Assembly (NCBI RefSeq): GCF_001279005.1
Contig: NZ_LGCN01000216.1
Coordinates: 1-60,133, forward strand
DNA from: Streptomyces caelestis
GTDB lineage: Bacteria; Actinomycetota; Actinomycetes; Streptomycetales; Streptomycetaceae
Reading direction: 5' to 3'
DNA length: 60,133 bases
Shown here: positions 18,915 through 28,043 of the stretch, in pieces
How the letters are laid out: each line of letters starts with the position of its first letter
Position numbering within the stretch: the stretch's first letter is position 1
Notes under the pieces: generated by a model
The model's database searches: none
Told to the model about the DNA's origin: nothing
What the model saw: the letters and a program-made list of their open reading frames with translations, nothing else
Made by a program: the position numbers and the translations under genes

Positions 18915-21900
18915 TCAGCTCAGCAGTTCCACCTCCGCCAGCGTCGCCTCACCGGTCAGCACCAGCCGGTAGTGGCCGTAGGCCTTCGGCTGCCCGACCG
19001 AGAAGGCGCGGGTCTGGCGGTCCCAGCGGAAGGTCTCGTCCGTCCGCCGGTCGAGGTCGGTCCACTTCTCCCCGTCGGCCGAGCCCTGCAGCACCCAGCC
19101 CGTGGGCGCCTTGGCGCGGTCCGAGGAGGTCAGCGTGTACTGCACCGCCTCGGTGGCCCCGGTGACGGGCAGTTCCACGGTGGACACCGTGGCGCCGGTC
19201 GCCGACGTGTCGTCGAACAGGGCGCCCCCGCCCTTCAGCGCGTCCTTGCGGGGCGTGGGCACCTCGTCGTCCTGGGTGATCGACACGGGCGCCGCGTTCT
19301 CGCCCGTGCCCCACGACGACGGACGCGATCCCATGTCGAACTCCAGGACGCCGCCCCTGGAGATCACCGAGTGCGGCAGCGAAGTGGAGTTCCAGCGCTT
19401 GCCGTTGACCTTCAGACCCTGCACGTAGACGTTCTTCGCGCTGTTCCTCGGCGCCTTGACGACCAGTTCGCGGCCGTTCTCCAGGTGCACGGTGACCTTC
19501 TTGAACAGCGGGGAGCCGATGGCGTACTCGCCGCTGCCCATCACCAGCGGGTAGAAGCCGAGCGAGGAGAAGAGGTACCAGGCCGACTGCTCGCCGTTGT
19601 CCTCGTCGCCGTGGTAGCCCTGGCCGATCTCGCTGCCGGTGTAGAGGCGGGACAGCACCTCGCGCACGTTCGCCTGCGTCTTCCAGGGCTGCCCGGCCGC
19701 GTCGTACATGTACAGGGCGTGGTGGGCGACCTGGTTGGAGTGGCCGTACATGCCCATCCGGACGTCCCGCGCCTCGGTCATCTCGTGGATGACACCGCCG
19801 TAGGAGCCCTTGAACTCCGGGGAGGCCGTCTCGGGCGTGGACAGGTACTCGTCGAGCTTGTCGCCGAGGCCGTCCCGGCCGCCGTACAGGTTGGCCAGAC
19901 CGCGGCTGTCCTGCGGGGCGGTGAAGGCGTAGCCCCAGCCGTTGGTCTCGGTGTAGTCGTGGCCCCACACGCGCGGGTCGTACGCCGAGGACTTCACGCG
20001 CCAGTCGCCCTTGGCGTTCCTGCCCTGGAAGAAGCCGGCCTCGGAGTCGAAGAGGTTGACGTACTTCTGGGCGCGGTCGAGGAAGTACGCCGACTCCTCC
20101 TGGTAGCGCTTCTCGCCCGTCTTCTCGTGGAGGGCCTCGCCCATCTTCGCGATGCCGTAGTCGTTGAGGTAGCCCTCCAGCGCCCACGACAGGCCCTCGT
20201 GGGTGTCGGTGCCGGTGTAGCCGAGGAACGGCGAGGTCGCCATGCCCTTGCGGCCCACACCCGACGACGGGGGCACGACGGTGGCGTTCTTCACCGCCGC
20301 GTCGTACGCGGCCTCCGCGTCGAAGTCGACGCCCTTGACGTACGCGTCGGCGAACGCGACGTCCGAGGAGGTGCCGGTCATCAGGTCGGCGTAGCCGGGG
20401 GAGGACCAGCGCGAGGTCCAGCCGCCGTCCTTGTAGTGCTGCACGAACCCGTCGACCAGCTCACCGGCCTTGGACGGGGTCAGGAAGGAGTACGCCGGCC
20501 AGGTGGTCCGGTAGGTGTCCCAGAAGCCGTTGTTGACGTACACCTTGCCGTCGACGATCTTCGCGCCGGTGTGCGTCGGGGTGTCGGCCGACTCCATCTT
20601 CGAGAAGGGGGAGGCGTACTTGTACGCCCCGTCGACCTTCTCGTGGCCCGCGTTCGGGTACAGGTACAGCCGGTAGAGGCTGGAGTACAGCGTGGTCAGC
20701 TGGTCCGGCGTGGCGCCCTCGACCTCGACCTTGCCGAGGATGCGGTCCCACTGGCGCTGGGCGTCGCGCTTGACCTTGTCGAAGGAGGTGCGGCGGGGCA
20801 GCTCCTGGCGCAGGTTGTCCTTCGCCTGCTCGACGCCGATCAGCGAGGTGGCCAGGCGCAGCGTGACCGTGCGGTCCTTGCCGGCGTCGAAGCGCAGGTA
20901 GCCCTTGACGCCGTCGGCGTCGCCCTCGGTGACCTTCTTGTCGAACTCGCCGTAGACGAACAGCCGGGTGGCGCCCGTGGAGAGCCCGGACTTGACGTCC
21001 GAGTAGCCGGTGAAGGCGCCGTTCTCCTCGTCGAGGGTCAGGCCGGCCTGGTCGGTGACGTTGTCGAACAGCACGCTCGCGTCGTCGCCGGGGAAGGTGA
21101 AGCGCATCGCCGCCGCGTGGTCGGTCGGCGCCAGCTCTGCCTTCAGGCCGTTCTCGAACCGCACGCCGTAGTAGTACGGCCGCGCGGTCTCGTTCTCGTG
21201 CCGGAACGCCAGCTCGCGCTCCTCACGGCCGGTGTCCGGGGTGCCGGAGGCGGCCGACGGCATCACCTGGAAGGTCTGCCGGTCGCCCATCCAGGGGCTC
21301 GGCTCGTGGCTCGCGCTGAACGCCTGGAGCGTCGGCAGGTTGTCCGCGTTGTTGCCGCGCGCGTAGTCGTACAGCCAGCTCAGCGAACCGGCGTTGGTGA
21401 CCGGGGTCCAGAAGTTGAACCCGTGCGGCACCGCCGTCGCGGGGAAGTTGTTGCCGCGCGAGAAGCCGCCGCTGGAGTTGGTGCCCCGGGTCGTCACCGC
21501 GTAGTCGGAGAGGTGGGCCTTCGGCCGCTCGGGCTTCACCGGCTTCAGCGCCACGTCGTCCAGCCAGCCGCGGAACCTGGTCTCGCCCTTGGGGGAGTCG
21601 TACGCCACCAGGATCCGGTCGACGGTCTTGCCGGCGGCCACCGAACCGATCCGGGAGACCACGTTGTTCCACTGGTTGACGTAGAGGATCTTCGACGCGC
21701 CCTGTCCCCGCGGGGTGAGCGGGAACCCGTGCTGGTCGGTGGCGCGCAGGTCGCTCAGATAGGTGCCGTCGGTGAAGGCGAGGTCGACGGAGACGTTGGT
21801 GGAGTCGTAGTCGAGGTCGCCGTCCGCCATCGAGGGGAAGACGCGGTACGACAGTTCGGTGTTCCGGTCGACCCTCGTGTTGACGTCGAACACCTTGTTG

Positions 21901-22718
21901 TACGAGTACGCCCGCCCGTCGGCGGTGTGCCGGCCGGCGTACCGCAGGGCGCGCTTGCCGGTGAACCCGGCGCCCGCCTTGGCCGTCGGCGAGCCGGTCG
22001 GACCGCGGTCGACCAGCGAGAGCATGTCCTGCGGGACGGGCGCCTCGTCGTCGCCGGTGGAGAACTGGACGTCGGCGAGCTGGACGATGCCGCCGCCGCC
22101 GTTCCTGGTGATCTCCAGCCGGAAGTGCCGGTACTCGGCGACCGCGGAGGCGTCGATGTCGTAGAGCTTGGTCTGGAAGCGCTGGGTGAACGTCTCGCCC
22201 GAGCGGGTGTCGAGGGTCTTCCAGTCCTCGCCGTCGGCGGAGCCCTTGAGGGTCCAGTCCCTCGGGTCGCGCTCGGCGGCGTCGTTGGCGGACGTGAGGG
22301 CGTAACGGAGCGCCTTCACCGGGGTGTCCAGGTCGAACTCCACCCAGCCGGTGGACTCGAAGGCCAGCCACTTGCTGCTCGGCTCGCCGTCGACGAGGTT
22401 CTCCTTCACCTCCCCGCCGCCGGTGTTCTCCGCGCTGGCGCGGACCTCCGTGACGTGGTCGGTGACATTGCCCGGAATGCCGGAGCTGTAACCGCCGTCC
22501 ACGCCCGAGGCGCGCTTCTCGCCGCCCCGCGTGGTGTCGACGGTGTTCAGCCAGTCCGGGGCGGGCTCCCCGGACTCGAACGACGACGCGAACTCACGGT
22601 CCGCCTTCGGCGGGGCCTGGGGCAGCGCCACCGCGACGCCCTGGGAACCCGCGGCCAAGGCGAAGGCGGTCGCCGCGACGACCGCCGTCCCCCATCTGTG
22701 CCGAACCCTGCTGTGCAT
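18915..22718 (-). CDS. Secreted GH92 alpha-1,2-mannosidase with flanking F5/8-type modules
   Basis: The 1267-residue exo-mannosidase has a signal peptide (about 1-32, ending VAVALPQA). An F5/8-type (discoidin-like) carbohydrate-binding module lies around 85-230 (WVEFDLDTPVKALRY) and a jelly-roll insert around 240-400. The GH92 beta-sandwich and (alpha/alpha)6 catalytic domain spans about 410-1090, and a second F5/8-like module follows to the end. The hallmark GDEDNGEQSAWYLFSSLG loop with the catalytic acidic residues is intact, as are FWDTYRTTWPAY and GHSNQVAHHALYMY. It would strip alpha-mannose from fungal or glycoprotein glycans outside the cell, calcium dependent as a family trait. The operator GACAACGTTGTC lies 24 bases upstream of the start. 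Confidence 0.93.
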   Translation of the reverse strand: MHSRVRHRWGTAVVAATAFALAAGSQGVAVALPQAPPKADREFASSFESGEPAPDWLNTVDTTRGGEKRASGVDGGYSSGIPGNVTDHVTEVRASAENTGGGEVKENLVDGEPSSKWLAFESTGWVEFDLDTPVKALRYALTSANDAAERDPRDWTLKGSADGEDWKTLDTRSGETFTQRFQTKLYDIDASAVAEYRHFRLEITRNGGGGIVQLADVQFSTGDDEAPVPQDMLSLVDRGPTGSPTAKAGAGFTGKRALRYAGRHTADGRAYSYNKVFDVNTRVDRNTELSYRVFPSMADGDLDYDSTNVSVDLAFTDGTYLSDLRATDQHGFPLTPRGQGASKILYVNQWNNVVSRIGSVAAGKTVDRILVAYDSPKGETRFRGWLDDVALKPVKPERPKAHLSDYAVTTRGTNSSGGFSRGNNFPATAVPHGFNFWTPVTNAGSLSWLYDYARGNNADNLPTLQAFSASHEPSPWMGDRQTFQVMPSAASGTPDTGREERELAFRHENETARPYYYGVRFENGLKAELAPTDHAAAMRFTFPGDDASVLFDNVTDQAGLTLDEENGAFTGYSDVKSGLSTGATRLFVYGEFDKKVTEGDADGVKGYLRFDAGKDRTVTLRLATSLIGVEQAKDNLRQELPRRTSFDKVKRDAQRQWDRILGKVEVEGATPDQLTTLYSSLYRLYLYPNAGHEKVDGAYKYASPFSKMESADTPTHTGAKIVDGKVYVNNGFWDTYRTTWPAYSFLTPSKAGELVDGFVQHYKDGGWTSRWSSPGYADLMTGTSSDVAFADAYVKGVDFDAEAAYDAAVKNATVVPPSSGVGRKGMATSPFLGYTGTDTHEGLSWALEGYLNDYGIAKMGEALHEKTGEKRYQEESAYFLDRAQKYVNLFDSEAGFFQGRNAKGDWRVKSSAYDPRVWGHDYTETNGWGYAFTAPQDSRGLANLYGGRDGLGDKLDEYLSTPETASPEFKGSYGGVIHEMTEARDVRMGMYGHSNQVAHHALYMYDAAGQPWKTQANVREVLSRLYTGSEIGQGYHGDEDNGEQSAWYLFSSLGFYPLVMGSGEYAIGSPLFKKVTVHLENGRELVVKAPRNSAKNVYVQGLKVNGKRWNSTSLPHSVISRGGVLEFDMGSRPSSWGTGENAAPVSITQDDEVPTPRKDALKGGGALFDDTSATGATVSTVELPVTGATEAVQYTLTSSDRAKAPTGWVLQGSADGEKWTDLDRRTDETFRWDRQTRAFSVGQPKAYGHYRLVLTGEATLAEVELLS

Positions 22719-22741
22719 GCGTGCGGACCCTCCCTGCGCTG

Positions 22742-22753
22742 GACAACGTTGTC
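22742..22753 (-). promoter_or_regulatory. LacI-type palindromic operator upstream of GH92
   Basis: GACAACGTTGTC is a perfect 12-bp palindrome with the central CG of LacI/GalR-family sites. It lies 24 bases before the GH92 ATG, within leader or promoter. The regulator is not in the window. The rest of the 374-base interval up to ngcE is non-coding and carries the DasR-like site described separately. Confidence 0.55.
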
Positions 22754-22942
22754 AATCGGATGCGCAAGGTCTAGTAGTGCGTCATGTGGCCGCTGGTGTC
22801 AAGGGTGTTGAATGTGGCGTTCCGGCCCGACGGCAACGATTCTTCCGTCGGGGAAAGCGCCGGAGGCCGATATTTCCGCGAGGTCTCAACTCGGAAAAGA
22901 CCATGGGCGAACCTTGCGCTCGATCTTGCTCCGTCGGCGTGA

Positions 22943-22958
22943 AGTGGACTATACCTGT
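22943..22958 (+). promoter_or_regulatory. DasR-responsive element (dre-like) upstream of ngcE
   Basis: AGTGGACTATACCTGT matches the dre consensus ASTGGTCTAGACCAST at 13 of 16 positions, keeping the GG...CTA.ACC core. DasR is the GntR-type repressor of N-acetylglucosamine and chitin genes, relieved by amino-sugar phosphates. The site is 135 bases before the ngcE start, in the promoter region. Confidence 0.6.
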
Positions 22959-23092
22959 CGGCACTCCGGGGCGTCCTCACCGCACCCGACCCGTACCAGC
23001 CGCACCTCCTGCACGACCCAGTTCGACCCGAACGCGGTGCCGGGGAGGATCCGGTTCACCGCCTGAGTCCTGGAGAAGGCGAGGACTTGAGC

Positions 23093-24574
23093 ATGGGATC
23101 CACTTCCGCCGAGAACAACGGCACCGGTTCCACCGGGAACCACGGCACCGGCGACGACGGCACGACCGGCGTGGGGCGCCGCGCACTGATCAAGCGGTCC
23201 GCCGCGCTCGGCCTGGTTTCCGTACCGGCGATGAGCTTTCTGTCCGCGTGCGCCAGCGGGGGTGGGGGCGATGATTCCGGCGAGAACGAGGGAAAGGCGT
23301 CCGAGTCCAACCCGTTCGGCGTCAAGGAAGGCAGCAAACTCGACGTCGTCATCTTCAAGGGCGGTTACGGCGACGACTACGCCAAGGCGTGGGAGGCCGC
23401 GTTCAAGAAGAAGTGGGGCGTCACCTCCGTCCACACCGGCACCCAGGAGATCACGGGCAAGCTCCAGCCCCGTTTCAACGCCGGCAATCCGCCGGACATC
23501 GTGGACGACTCCGGCGCCCAGCAGATCCCGATCGACGTGCTGCACAAGAACGGCCAACTCCTCGACCTGGCCGAAGTGCTGGACGCCCCGTCCGTCGACG
23601 ACCCGGGCACGAAGGTCCGCGACACCCTCGTCCCCGGCACGCTCGACGCCGGCCTGCAGGAGGGCAAGGTCGTCGCCCTCAACTACATCTACACGGTGTG
23701 GGGCCTGTGGTACTCCGGCAAGCTCTTCGCGGAGAAGGGCTGGGAGGCGCCCAGGACCTGGGACGACTTCCTCGCCGTCTGCAAGGACGCCAAGGCCCAG
23801 GGCATCGGCGGCCTCGCCCACCAGGGCAAGTACCCGTACTACATCAACGTCGCCATCATGGACCTGATCGCCAAGAAGGGCGGCCTGGACGCCATGAAGG
23901 CGATCGACAACCTCGACCCGAAGGCGTTCGTCGGCTCCGACGCGGCCACCGAGGCCATCGAGGCCGTCTACGAGGTCGTCGAGAAGGGCTATCTGATGCC
24001 CGGGACGAACGGCCTGACCCACACCGAGTCGCAGACCCGCTGGAACCAGTACAAGGCCGCCTTCGTCACCAGCGGTTCCTGGCTCGAGAACGAGCAGCTC
24101 AAGACCACGCCGGCGGACTTCGACATGAAGTTCCTGCCGATGCCGCTGCTGCCGGACAGCGCGCTGCCGTTCGAGGCGATCCGGGCCGGCTCCGGTGAGC
24201 CCTTCCTCATCCCGTCCAAGGCCAGGAACCTCCCCGCGGCCAAGGAGTTCATGCGGATGATGCTCTCCAAGGAGTGGTCGACCGTCTTCGCGAAGGAGGC
24301 GAACTCGCTGACCATCCTCAAGGACGGCGTCGACCCGGACGTCCGGCTCCGGCCGGGCACCCAGTCCACCCTCGAGGCCTCCAAGGCGGCCGGCGACCAC
24401 ACCTTCCGCTTCCTGTACACCGAGTGGTACAGCGAGATGGGCACCGCCATCGAGAACGCCTCCAACGAGCTGATGGCCAAGCGCATCCAGCCCAAGGAGT
24501 GGCTCAAGCGGGCCCAGACCGCGGTCGACGAGCAGGCCAAGGACCCGTCCTCGAAGAAGAACCGCCGCGACTGA
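23093..24574 (+). CDS. ngcE: N-acetylglucosamine/chitobiose ABC transporter, binding lipoprotein
   Basis: This extracellular sugar-binding protein of 493 residues probably delivers GlcNAc oligomers (N,N'-diacetylchitobiose) to NgcF/NgcG. The N-terminus carries a twin-arginine motif (GRRALIKRSAALG) and a lipobox (FLSAC), so it is a Tat-exported lipoprotein. A Gly/Asp-rich linker and a type-I SBP fold follow. ATG 23093 is preferred over TTG 23087. It heads ngcEFG, and the 76-base gap to ngcF is typical for a separately tuned binding protein. The order and neighbours are those I recall for S. coelicolor SCO6005-SCO6007. A dre-like site upstream fits DasR control. No ATPase gene follows, so the shared ATPase MsiK is presumably used. 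Confidence 0.88.
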   Translation: MGSTSAENNGTGSTGNHGTGDDGTTGVGRRALIKRSAALGLVSVPAMSFLSACASGGGGDDSGENEGKASESNPFGVKEGSKLDVVIFKGGYGDDYAKAWEAAFKKKWGVTSVHTGTQEITGKLQPRFNAGNPPDIVDDSGAQQIPIDVLHKNGQLLDLAEVLDAPSVDDPGTKVRDTLVPGTLDAGLQEGKVVALNYIYTVWGLWYSGKLFAEKGWEAPRTWDDFLAVCKDAKAQGIGGLAHQGKYPYYINVAIMDLIAKKGGLDAMKAIDNLDPKAFVGSDAATEAIEAVYEVVEKGYLMPGTNGLTHTESQTRWNQYKAAFVTSGSWLENEQLKTTPADFDMKFLPMPLLPDSALPFEAIRAGSGEPFLIPSKARNLPAAKEFMRMMLSKEWSTVFAKEANSLTILKDGVDPDVRLRPGTQSTLEASKAAGDHTFRFLYTEWYSEMGTAIENASNELMAKRIQPKEWLKRAQTAVDEQAKDPSSKKNRRD

Positions 24575-24650
24575 TCCCGCTCGACCGACCGGGCCGCGGG
24601 CCGGGGCGACTCCCGGCCCGCAGCGGCCACACCCAGGGGGCAGGAACGCC

Positions 24651-25580
24651 ATGCGCAAAGGGCAGCACCGGTTCGTCGCGGGATTCCTCTTCTTTCCCGT
24701 GGCGCTCTACCTGATCTTCGTCATCTGGCCGTACGTCCAGACCTTCGGTTATTCGCTGACCGACTGGAAGGGACAGTCGCAGACCTTCGACTTCGTCGGC
24801 CTGGACAACTACACCGCGTTGTTCGAGGACGACGTCTTCATGGGTGCCATCGGGCACAACATCCTGTTCCTGGTGTTCATCCCGGTGATCACCATTCTGC
24901 TCGCGCTGTTCTTCGCCTTCATGCTGAACGCGGGCGGACGCGGACGTTCCGGAGGGGTTTCCGGAGTCGCCGGATCGACGTACTACCGGGTCGTCTACTT
25001 CTTTCCGCAGGTGTTGTCGCTGGCCATCCTGGCGGTGCTCTTCGGGGCGGTCTACCGCAGTGACGGCGGCGGCATGCTCAACGGCGTCCTGATCGAACTC
25101 GGACTGGTCGACGAGAACAATCCCGTGGAATGGCTCAACGAGCCGGACTTCGTGCTGTGGGCACTTATCGCGGTGGTCGTCTGGCACGGCGTCGGGTTCT
25201 ATCTGGTGCTGTTCTCCGCCGCCATGCAGTCCATTCCCCGCGACGTATACGAGGCCGCGCTCATCGACGGGGCGGGCCGCGCCCAGTCCTTCTTCCGCAT
25301 CACCCTGCCGCTGCTGTGGGACTCCGTGCAGACCGCCTGGGTCTACCTCGGCATCGCGGCGATGGACATGTTCATCCTGGTCTCCACCATGACCGCCGGC
25401 GACTACGGCGGCGGCCCCGACCACCACAGCGAGGTCATGTCGACCGTGATGATGCGGAACTTCCTGCTGTACGGCCGGAGCGGCTACGCCTGCGCCATGG
25501 GCGTGGTCATGCTGCTCCTCACCCTGATCGTGTCCGTGGTCATGCTGCGCGCCACCCGTCGCGAGCGCATCGAGTTCTGA
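24651..25580 (+). CDS. ngcF: N-acetylglucosamine/chitobiose ABC transporter permease 1
   Basis: A 309-residue MalF-type inner-membrane permease with six predicted membrane segments, starting with FVAGFLFFPVALYLIFVIWP. The cytoplasmic EAA loop is YEAALIDGAGRAQSFFRITLP, which docks the ATPase. The periplasmic-type N-terminal expansion is short. ATG 24651 has a GGGGGCAGGA site. It pairs with NgcG 15 bases downstream. Confidence 0.88.
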   Translation: MRKGQHRFVAGFLFFPVALYLIFVIWPYVQTFGYSLTDWKGQSQTFDFVGLDNYTALFEDDVFMGAIGHNILFLVFIPVITILLALFFAFMLNAGGRGRSGGVSGVAGSTYYRVVYFFPQVLSLAILAVLFGAVYRSDGGGMLNGVLIELGLVDENNPVEWLNEPDFVLWALIAVVVWHGVGFYLVLFSAAMQSIPRDVYEAALIDGAGRAQSFFRITLPLLWDSVQTAWVYLGIAAMDMFILVSTMTAGDYGGGPDHHSEVMSTVMMRNFLLYGRSGYACAMGVVMLLLTLIVSVVMLRATRRERIEF

Positions 25581-25595
25581 GGCGGAGCAACGACG

Positions 25596-26525
25596 ATGAG
25601 CGCACCTCTCAAGGAAACCGCCCCCGCCCAGGGCCCCGCCCCGCGGCCGGTGGGCCGGGGCGCCGTCCGCCCCGGCGACCGGCGCGGCGAAGGCGTCGTG
25701 CTGAACGTCTTCTCGCACGGCTTCCTCGCCCTGTGGGCGGTGCTGATCGTGCTGCCGCTGCTGTGGCTGGTGCTCAGCTCCTTCCGGACCGACGCGCAGA
25801 TCGGCGGCTCCGCCTTCGGATGGCCGCGGAACTGGGACCTCGGCGTCTTCTCCCGCGCCTGGGAGAAGGGCATCGGCGACTACTTCACCAGCACGGTCGT
25901 CGTGCTGGCGATCTCGGTGCCGTTGACGATGCTGCTCGGCTCCATGGCGGCCTACGTGCTGGCCCGCTACGAGTTCCGGGGCAACCGCCTGCTGTACTAC
26001 TTCTTCGTGGCCGGCGCGATGTTCCCCGTCTTCCTGGCCCTGGTGCCGCTGTTCTTCATGGTCAAGCGGCTGGACATGCTGAACACCTACCACGGCCTGG
26101 CCCTGGTCTACGTCGCCTACTCGCTGCCGTTCACGGTGTTCTTCCTGCACGCCTTCTTCCGGACCCTGCCCACGGCGGTCTTCGAGGCGGCGGTCCTCGA
26201 CGGCGCCTCGCACACCCGCACCTTCTTCCAGGTGATGCTCCCCATGGCCAAGCCCGGTCTGCTGAGCGTCGGCATCTTCAACACGCTGGGCCAGTGGAAC
26301 CAGTACATCCTGCCGACGGTGCTGATGCAGCCGCAGAGCGGCGACGATCCGGAACGCTACGTGCTGACCCAGGGGCTGATCCAGCTCCAGCAGCAGCAGG
26401 GCTACGCCTCCGACCTCCCGGTGCTCTTCGCGGGCGTGACGATCGCCATGGTCCCCATGCTGGTGGTCTACCTGTCCTTCCAGCGCCAGGTGCAGGCAGG
26501 GCTCACCTCCGCCACCTTGAAGTGA
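25596..26525 (+). CDS. ngcG: N-acetylglucosamine/chitobiose ABC transporter permease 2
   Basis: A 309-residue MalG-type permease: about 40 hydrophilic N-terminal residues, six predicted membrane helices (first FLALWAVLIVLPLLWLVLSS) and the EAA loop FEAAVLDGASHTRTFFQVMLP. It is the last gene of the operon. A stem-loop at 26544-26579 follows 18 bases later. Confidence 0.88.
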   Translation: MSAPLKETAPAQGPAPRPVGRGAVRPGDRRGEGVVLNVFSHGFLALWAVLIVLPLLWLVLSSFRTDAQIGGSAFGWPRNWDLGVFSRAWEKGIGDYFTSTVVVLAISVPLTMLLGSMAAYVLARYEFRGNRLLYYFFVAGAMFPVFLALVPLFFMVKRLDMLNTYHGLALVYVAYSLPFTVFFLHAFFRTLPTAVFEAAVLDGASHTRTFFQVMLPMAKPGLLSVGIFNTLGQWNQYILPTVLMQPQSGDDPERYVLTQGLIQLQQQQGYASDLPVLFAGVTIAMVPMLVVYLSFQRQVQAGLTSATLK

Positions 26526-26543
26526 CCCTTCGGAACGCCTCGT

Positions 26544-26579
26544 ACACGCCCCGCTCCCGTCCCTGGGAGGGGGGCGTGT
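26544..26579 (+). terminator. Hairpin terminator after ngcEFG
   Basis: ACACGCCCC/GGGGCGTGT outer arms (26544-26552 with 26571-26579) and CTCCC/GGGAG inner arms form a long stem with one mismatch and a six-base loop, just after the ngcG stop. Confidence 0.7.
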
Positions 26580-26649
26580 CGCTGTGTCCACGGACCCGGA
26601 AACGGTTCAACCTCTTGACGGGAGGCGACCCGAACAGCTCATCTTAGAG

Positions 26650-26662
26650 TTCACTAGTTGGA
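26650..26662 (+). promoter_or_regulatory. Possible Rok7B7 autoregulatory site
   Basis: TTCACTAGTTGGA fits the reported Rok7B7 motif TTKAMKHSTTSAV (as I recall it) at 11 of 13 positions and lies 48 bases before rok7B7. A second partial match at 26607-26619 fits at 10 of 13. These are weaker than the site before xylF. Confidence 0.3.
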
Positions 26663-26709
26663 CATGAGAGGGGCCTCACCGAAGCGGCCCCCGCGCGCAG
26701 GAGGTCGTC

Positions 26710-27921
26710 GTGGAGACTCCGGGGTCGCAGTCGTCGCTGCACCGAGCCAACCTGGAGCGGGTCGTCCGAGCAGTACGTCTTGCGGGTTCCCTCACCCAAG
26801 CGGAGATCGCGAGGACGACCGGCCTGTCCGCGGCCACGGTCTCCAACATCGTCCGGGAACTGAAGGACGGCGGAACGGTCGAGGTCACGCCCACCTCGGC
26901 GGGCGGACGCCGGGCGCGCAGCGTCTCGCTGAGCGGGGACGCCGGGATCGTCGTCGGGGTCGACTTCGGGCACACCCACCTGCGGGTCGCGGTCGGCAAC
27001 CTCGCCCATCAGGTGCTGGCCGAGGAGTCCGAGCCACTGGACGTGGACGCCTCCTCGACCCAGGGCCTCGACCGGGCGGAACAGCTGGTCAAACGGCTGA
27101 TCGAGGCGACCGGAGTGGACCCGTCCAAGGTCGCCGGCGTGGGCCTCGGGGTGCCGGGCCCGATCGACGTGGAGTCCGGGACCCTGGGCTCGACCTCGAT
27201 CCTGCCCGGCTGGACCGGCACCAGGCCCGCCGAGGAGCTGCGGGGGCGGCTCGGCGTGCCGGTGCACGTGGACAACGACGCCAACCTCGGCGCCCTCGGC
27301 GAGATGGTCTGGGGCAGCGGCCGGGGCGTGCGCGACCTGGCGTACATCAAGGTCGCCAGCGGTGTCGGCGCCGGCCTGGTGATCAGCGGGAAGATCTACC
27401 GAGGTCCGGGCGGCACCGCGGGTGAGATCGGACACATCACCCTCGACGAGGCCGGCCCCGTCTGCCGCTGCGGCAACCGCGGCTGCCTGGAGACCTTCAC
27501 GGCCGCGCGCTACGTGCTCCCGCTGCTCCAGCCCAGTCACGGCACCGACCTGACGATGGAGGGCGTCGTACGGCTGGCGCGGGACGGGGACCCCGGCTGC
27601 CGCCGGGTGATCGCCGACGTCGGCCGCCACATCGGCAGCGGGGTCGCCAACCTCTGCAACCTGCTGAACCCGAGCCGGGTCGTCCTCGGCGGTGATCTCG
27701 CCGAGGCCGGCGAGCTGGTGCTCGGACCGATCCGGGAGTCCGTCGGCCGCTACGCGATCCCCAGCGCGGCACGTCAACTGTCCGTTCTCCCCGGGGCACT
27801 TGGCGGCCGTGCCGAGGTGCTCGGAGCGCTCGCCCTCGCACTGAGCGAGATGGGCGATTCGGCCCTTTTGGACGGCACCGCGACCGGGTCGCTCACCGCG
27901 GCCGCACCTGCCTTCACTTAG
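26710..27921 (+). CDS. rok7B7: ROK-family transcriptional regulator Rok7B7
   Basis: The 403-residue regulator has an N-terminal winged HTH (about 10-75, SLTQAEIARTTGLSAATVSNI) and a ROK sugar-kinase-like domain. The latter has GVDFGHTHLRVAVGN (phosphate-binding loop), the VDNDANLGALGE region and the zinc site VCRCGNRGCLETF. In S. coelicolor the gene at this position (SCO6008) is a pleiotropic regulator controlling xylose uptake, carbon catabolite effects and antibiotics. GTG 26710 has GGAGG 5 bases upstream. It lies between ngcEFG and xylFGH, consistent with control of the latter. Confidence 0.9.
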   Translation: METPGSQSSLHRANLERVVRAVRLAGSLTQAEIARTTGLSAATVSNIVRELKDGGTVEVTPTSAGGRRARSVSLSGDAGIVVGVDFGHTHLRVAVGNLAHQVLAEESEPLDVDASSTQGLDRAEQLVKRLIEATGVDPSKVAGVGLGVPGPIDVESGTLGSTSILPGWTGTRPAEELRGRLGVPVHVDNDANLGALGEMVWGSGRGVRDLAYIKVASGVGAGLVISGKIYRGPGGTAGEIGHITLDEAGPVCRCGNRGCLETFTAARYVLPLLQPSHGTDLTMEGVVRLARDGDPGCRRVIADVGRHIGSGVANLCNLLNPSRVVLGGDLAEAGELVLGPIRESVGRYAIPSAARQLSVLPGALGGRAEVLGALALALSEMGDSALLDGTATGSLTAAAPAFT

Positions 27922-27955
27922 AGAACGGATGGCACCGTTGCCATCTCGTTAAGGA

Positions 27956-27968
27956 TTTACTTCTTGAC
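27956..27968 (+). promoter_or_regulatory. Rok7B7-type binding motif upstream of xylF
   Basis: TTTACTTCTTGAC fits the Rok7B7 consensus TTKAMKHSTTSAV, quoted from memory, at all 13 positions. It is 75 bases before the xylF start. The TTGAC part could double as a -35 element, so binding would compete with RNA polymerase. Confidence 0.55.
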
Positions 27969-28043
27969 GTCGCACGTGCGGCCGAGTTGACTTCCAGCCA
28001 CCTCGGCCGCAACGACGCGGCCTCGTCAGGGAGGTTTGTAGAA

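Noticed and set aside
18612..22811. 1399-codon plus-strand frame opposite GH92
   Set aside because: Val/Arg/Gly-rich shadow of a real gene.
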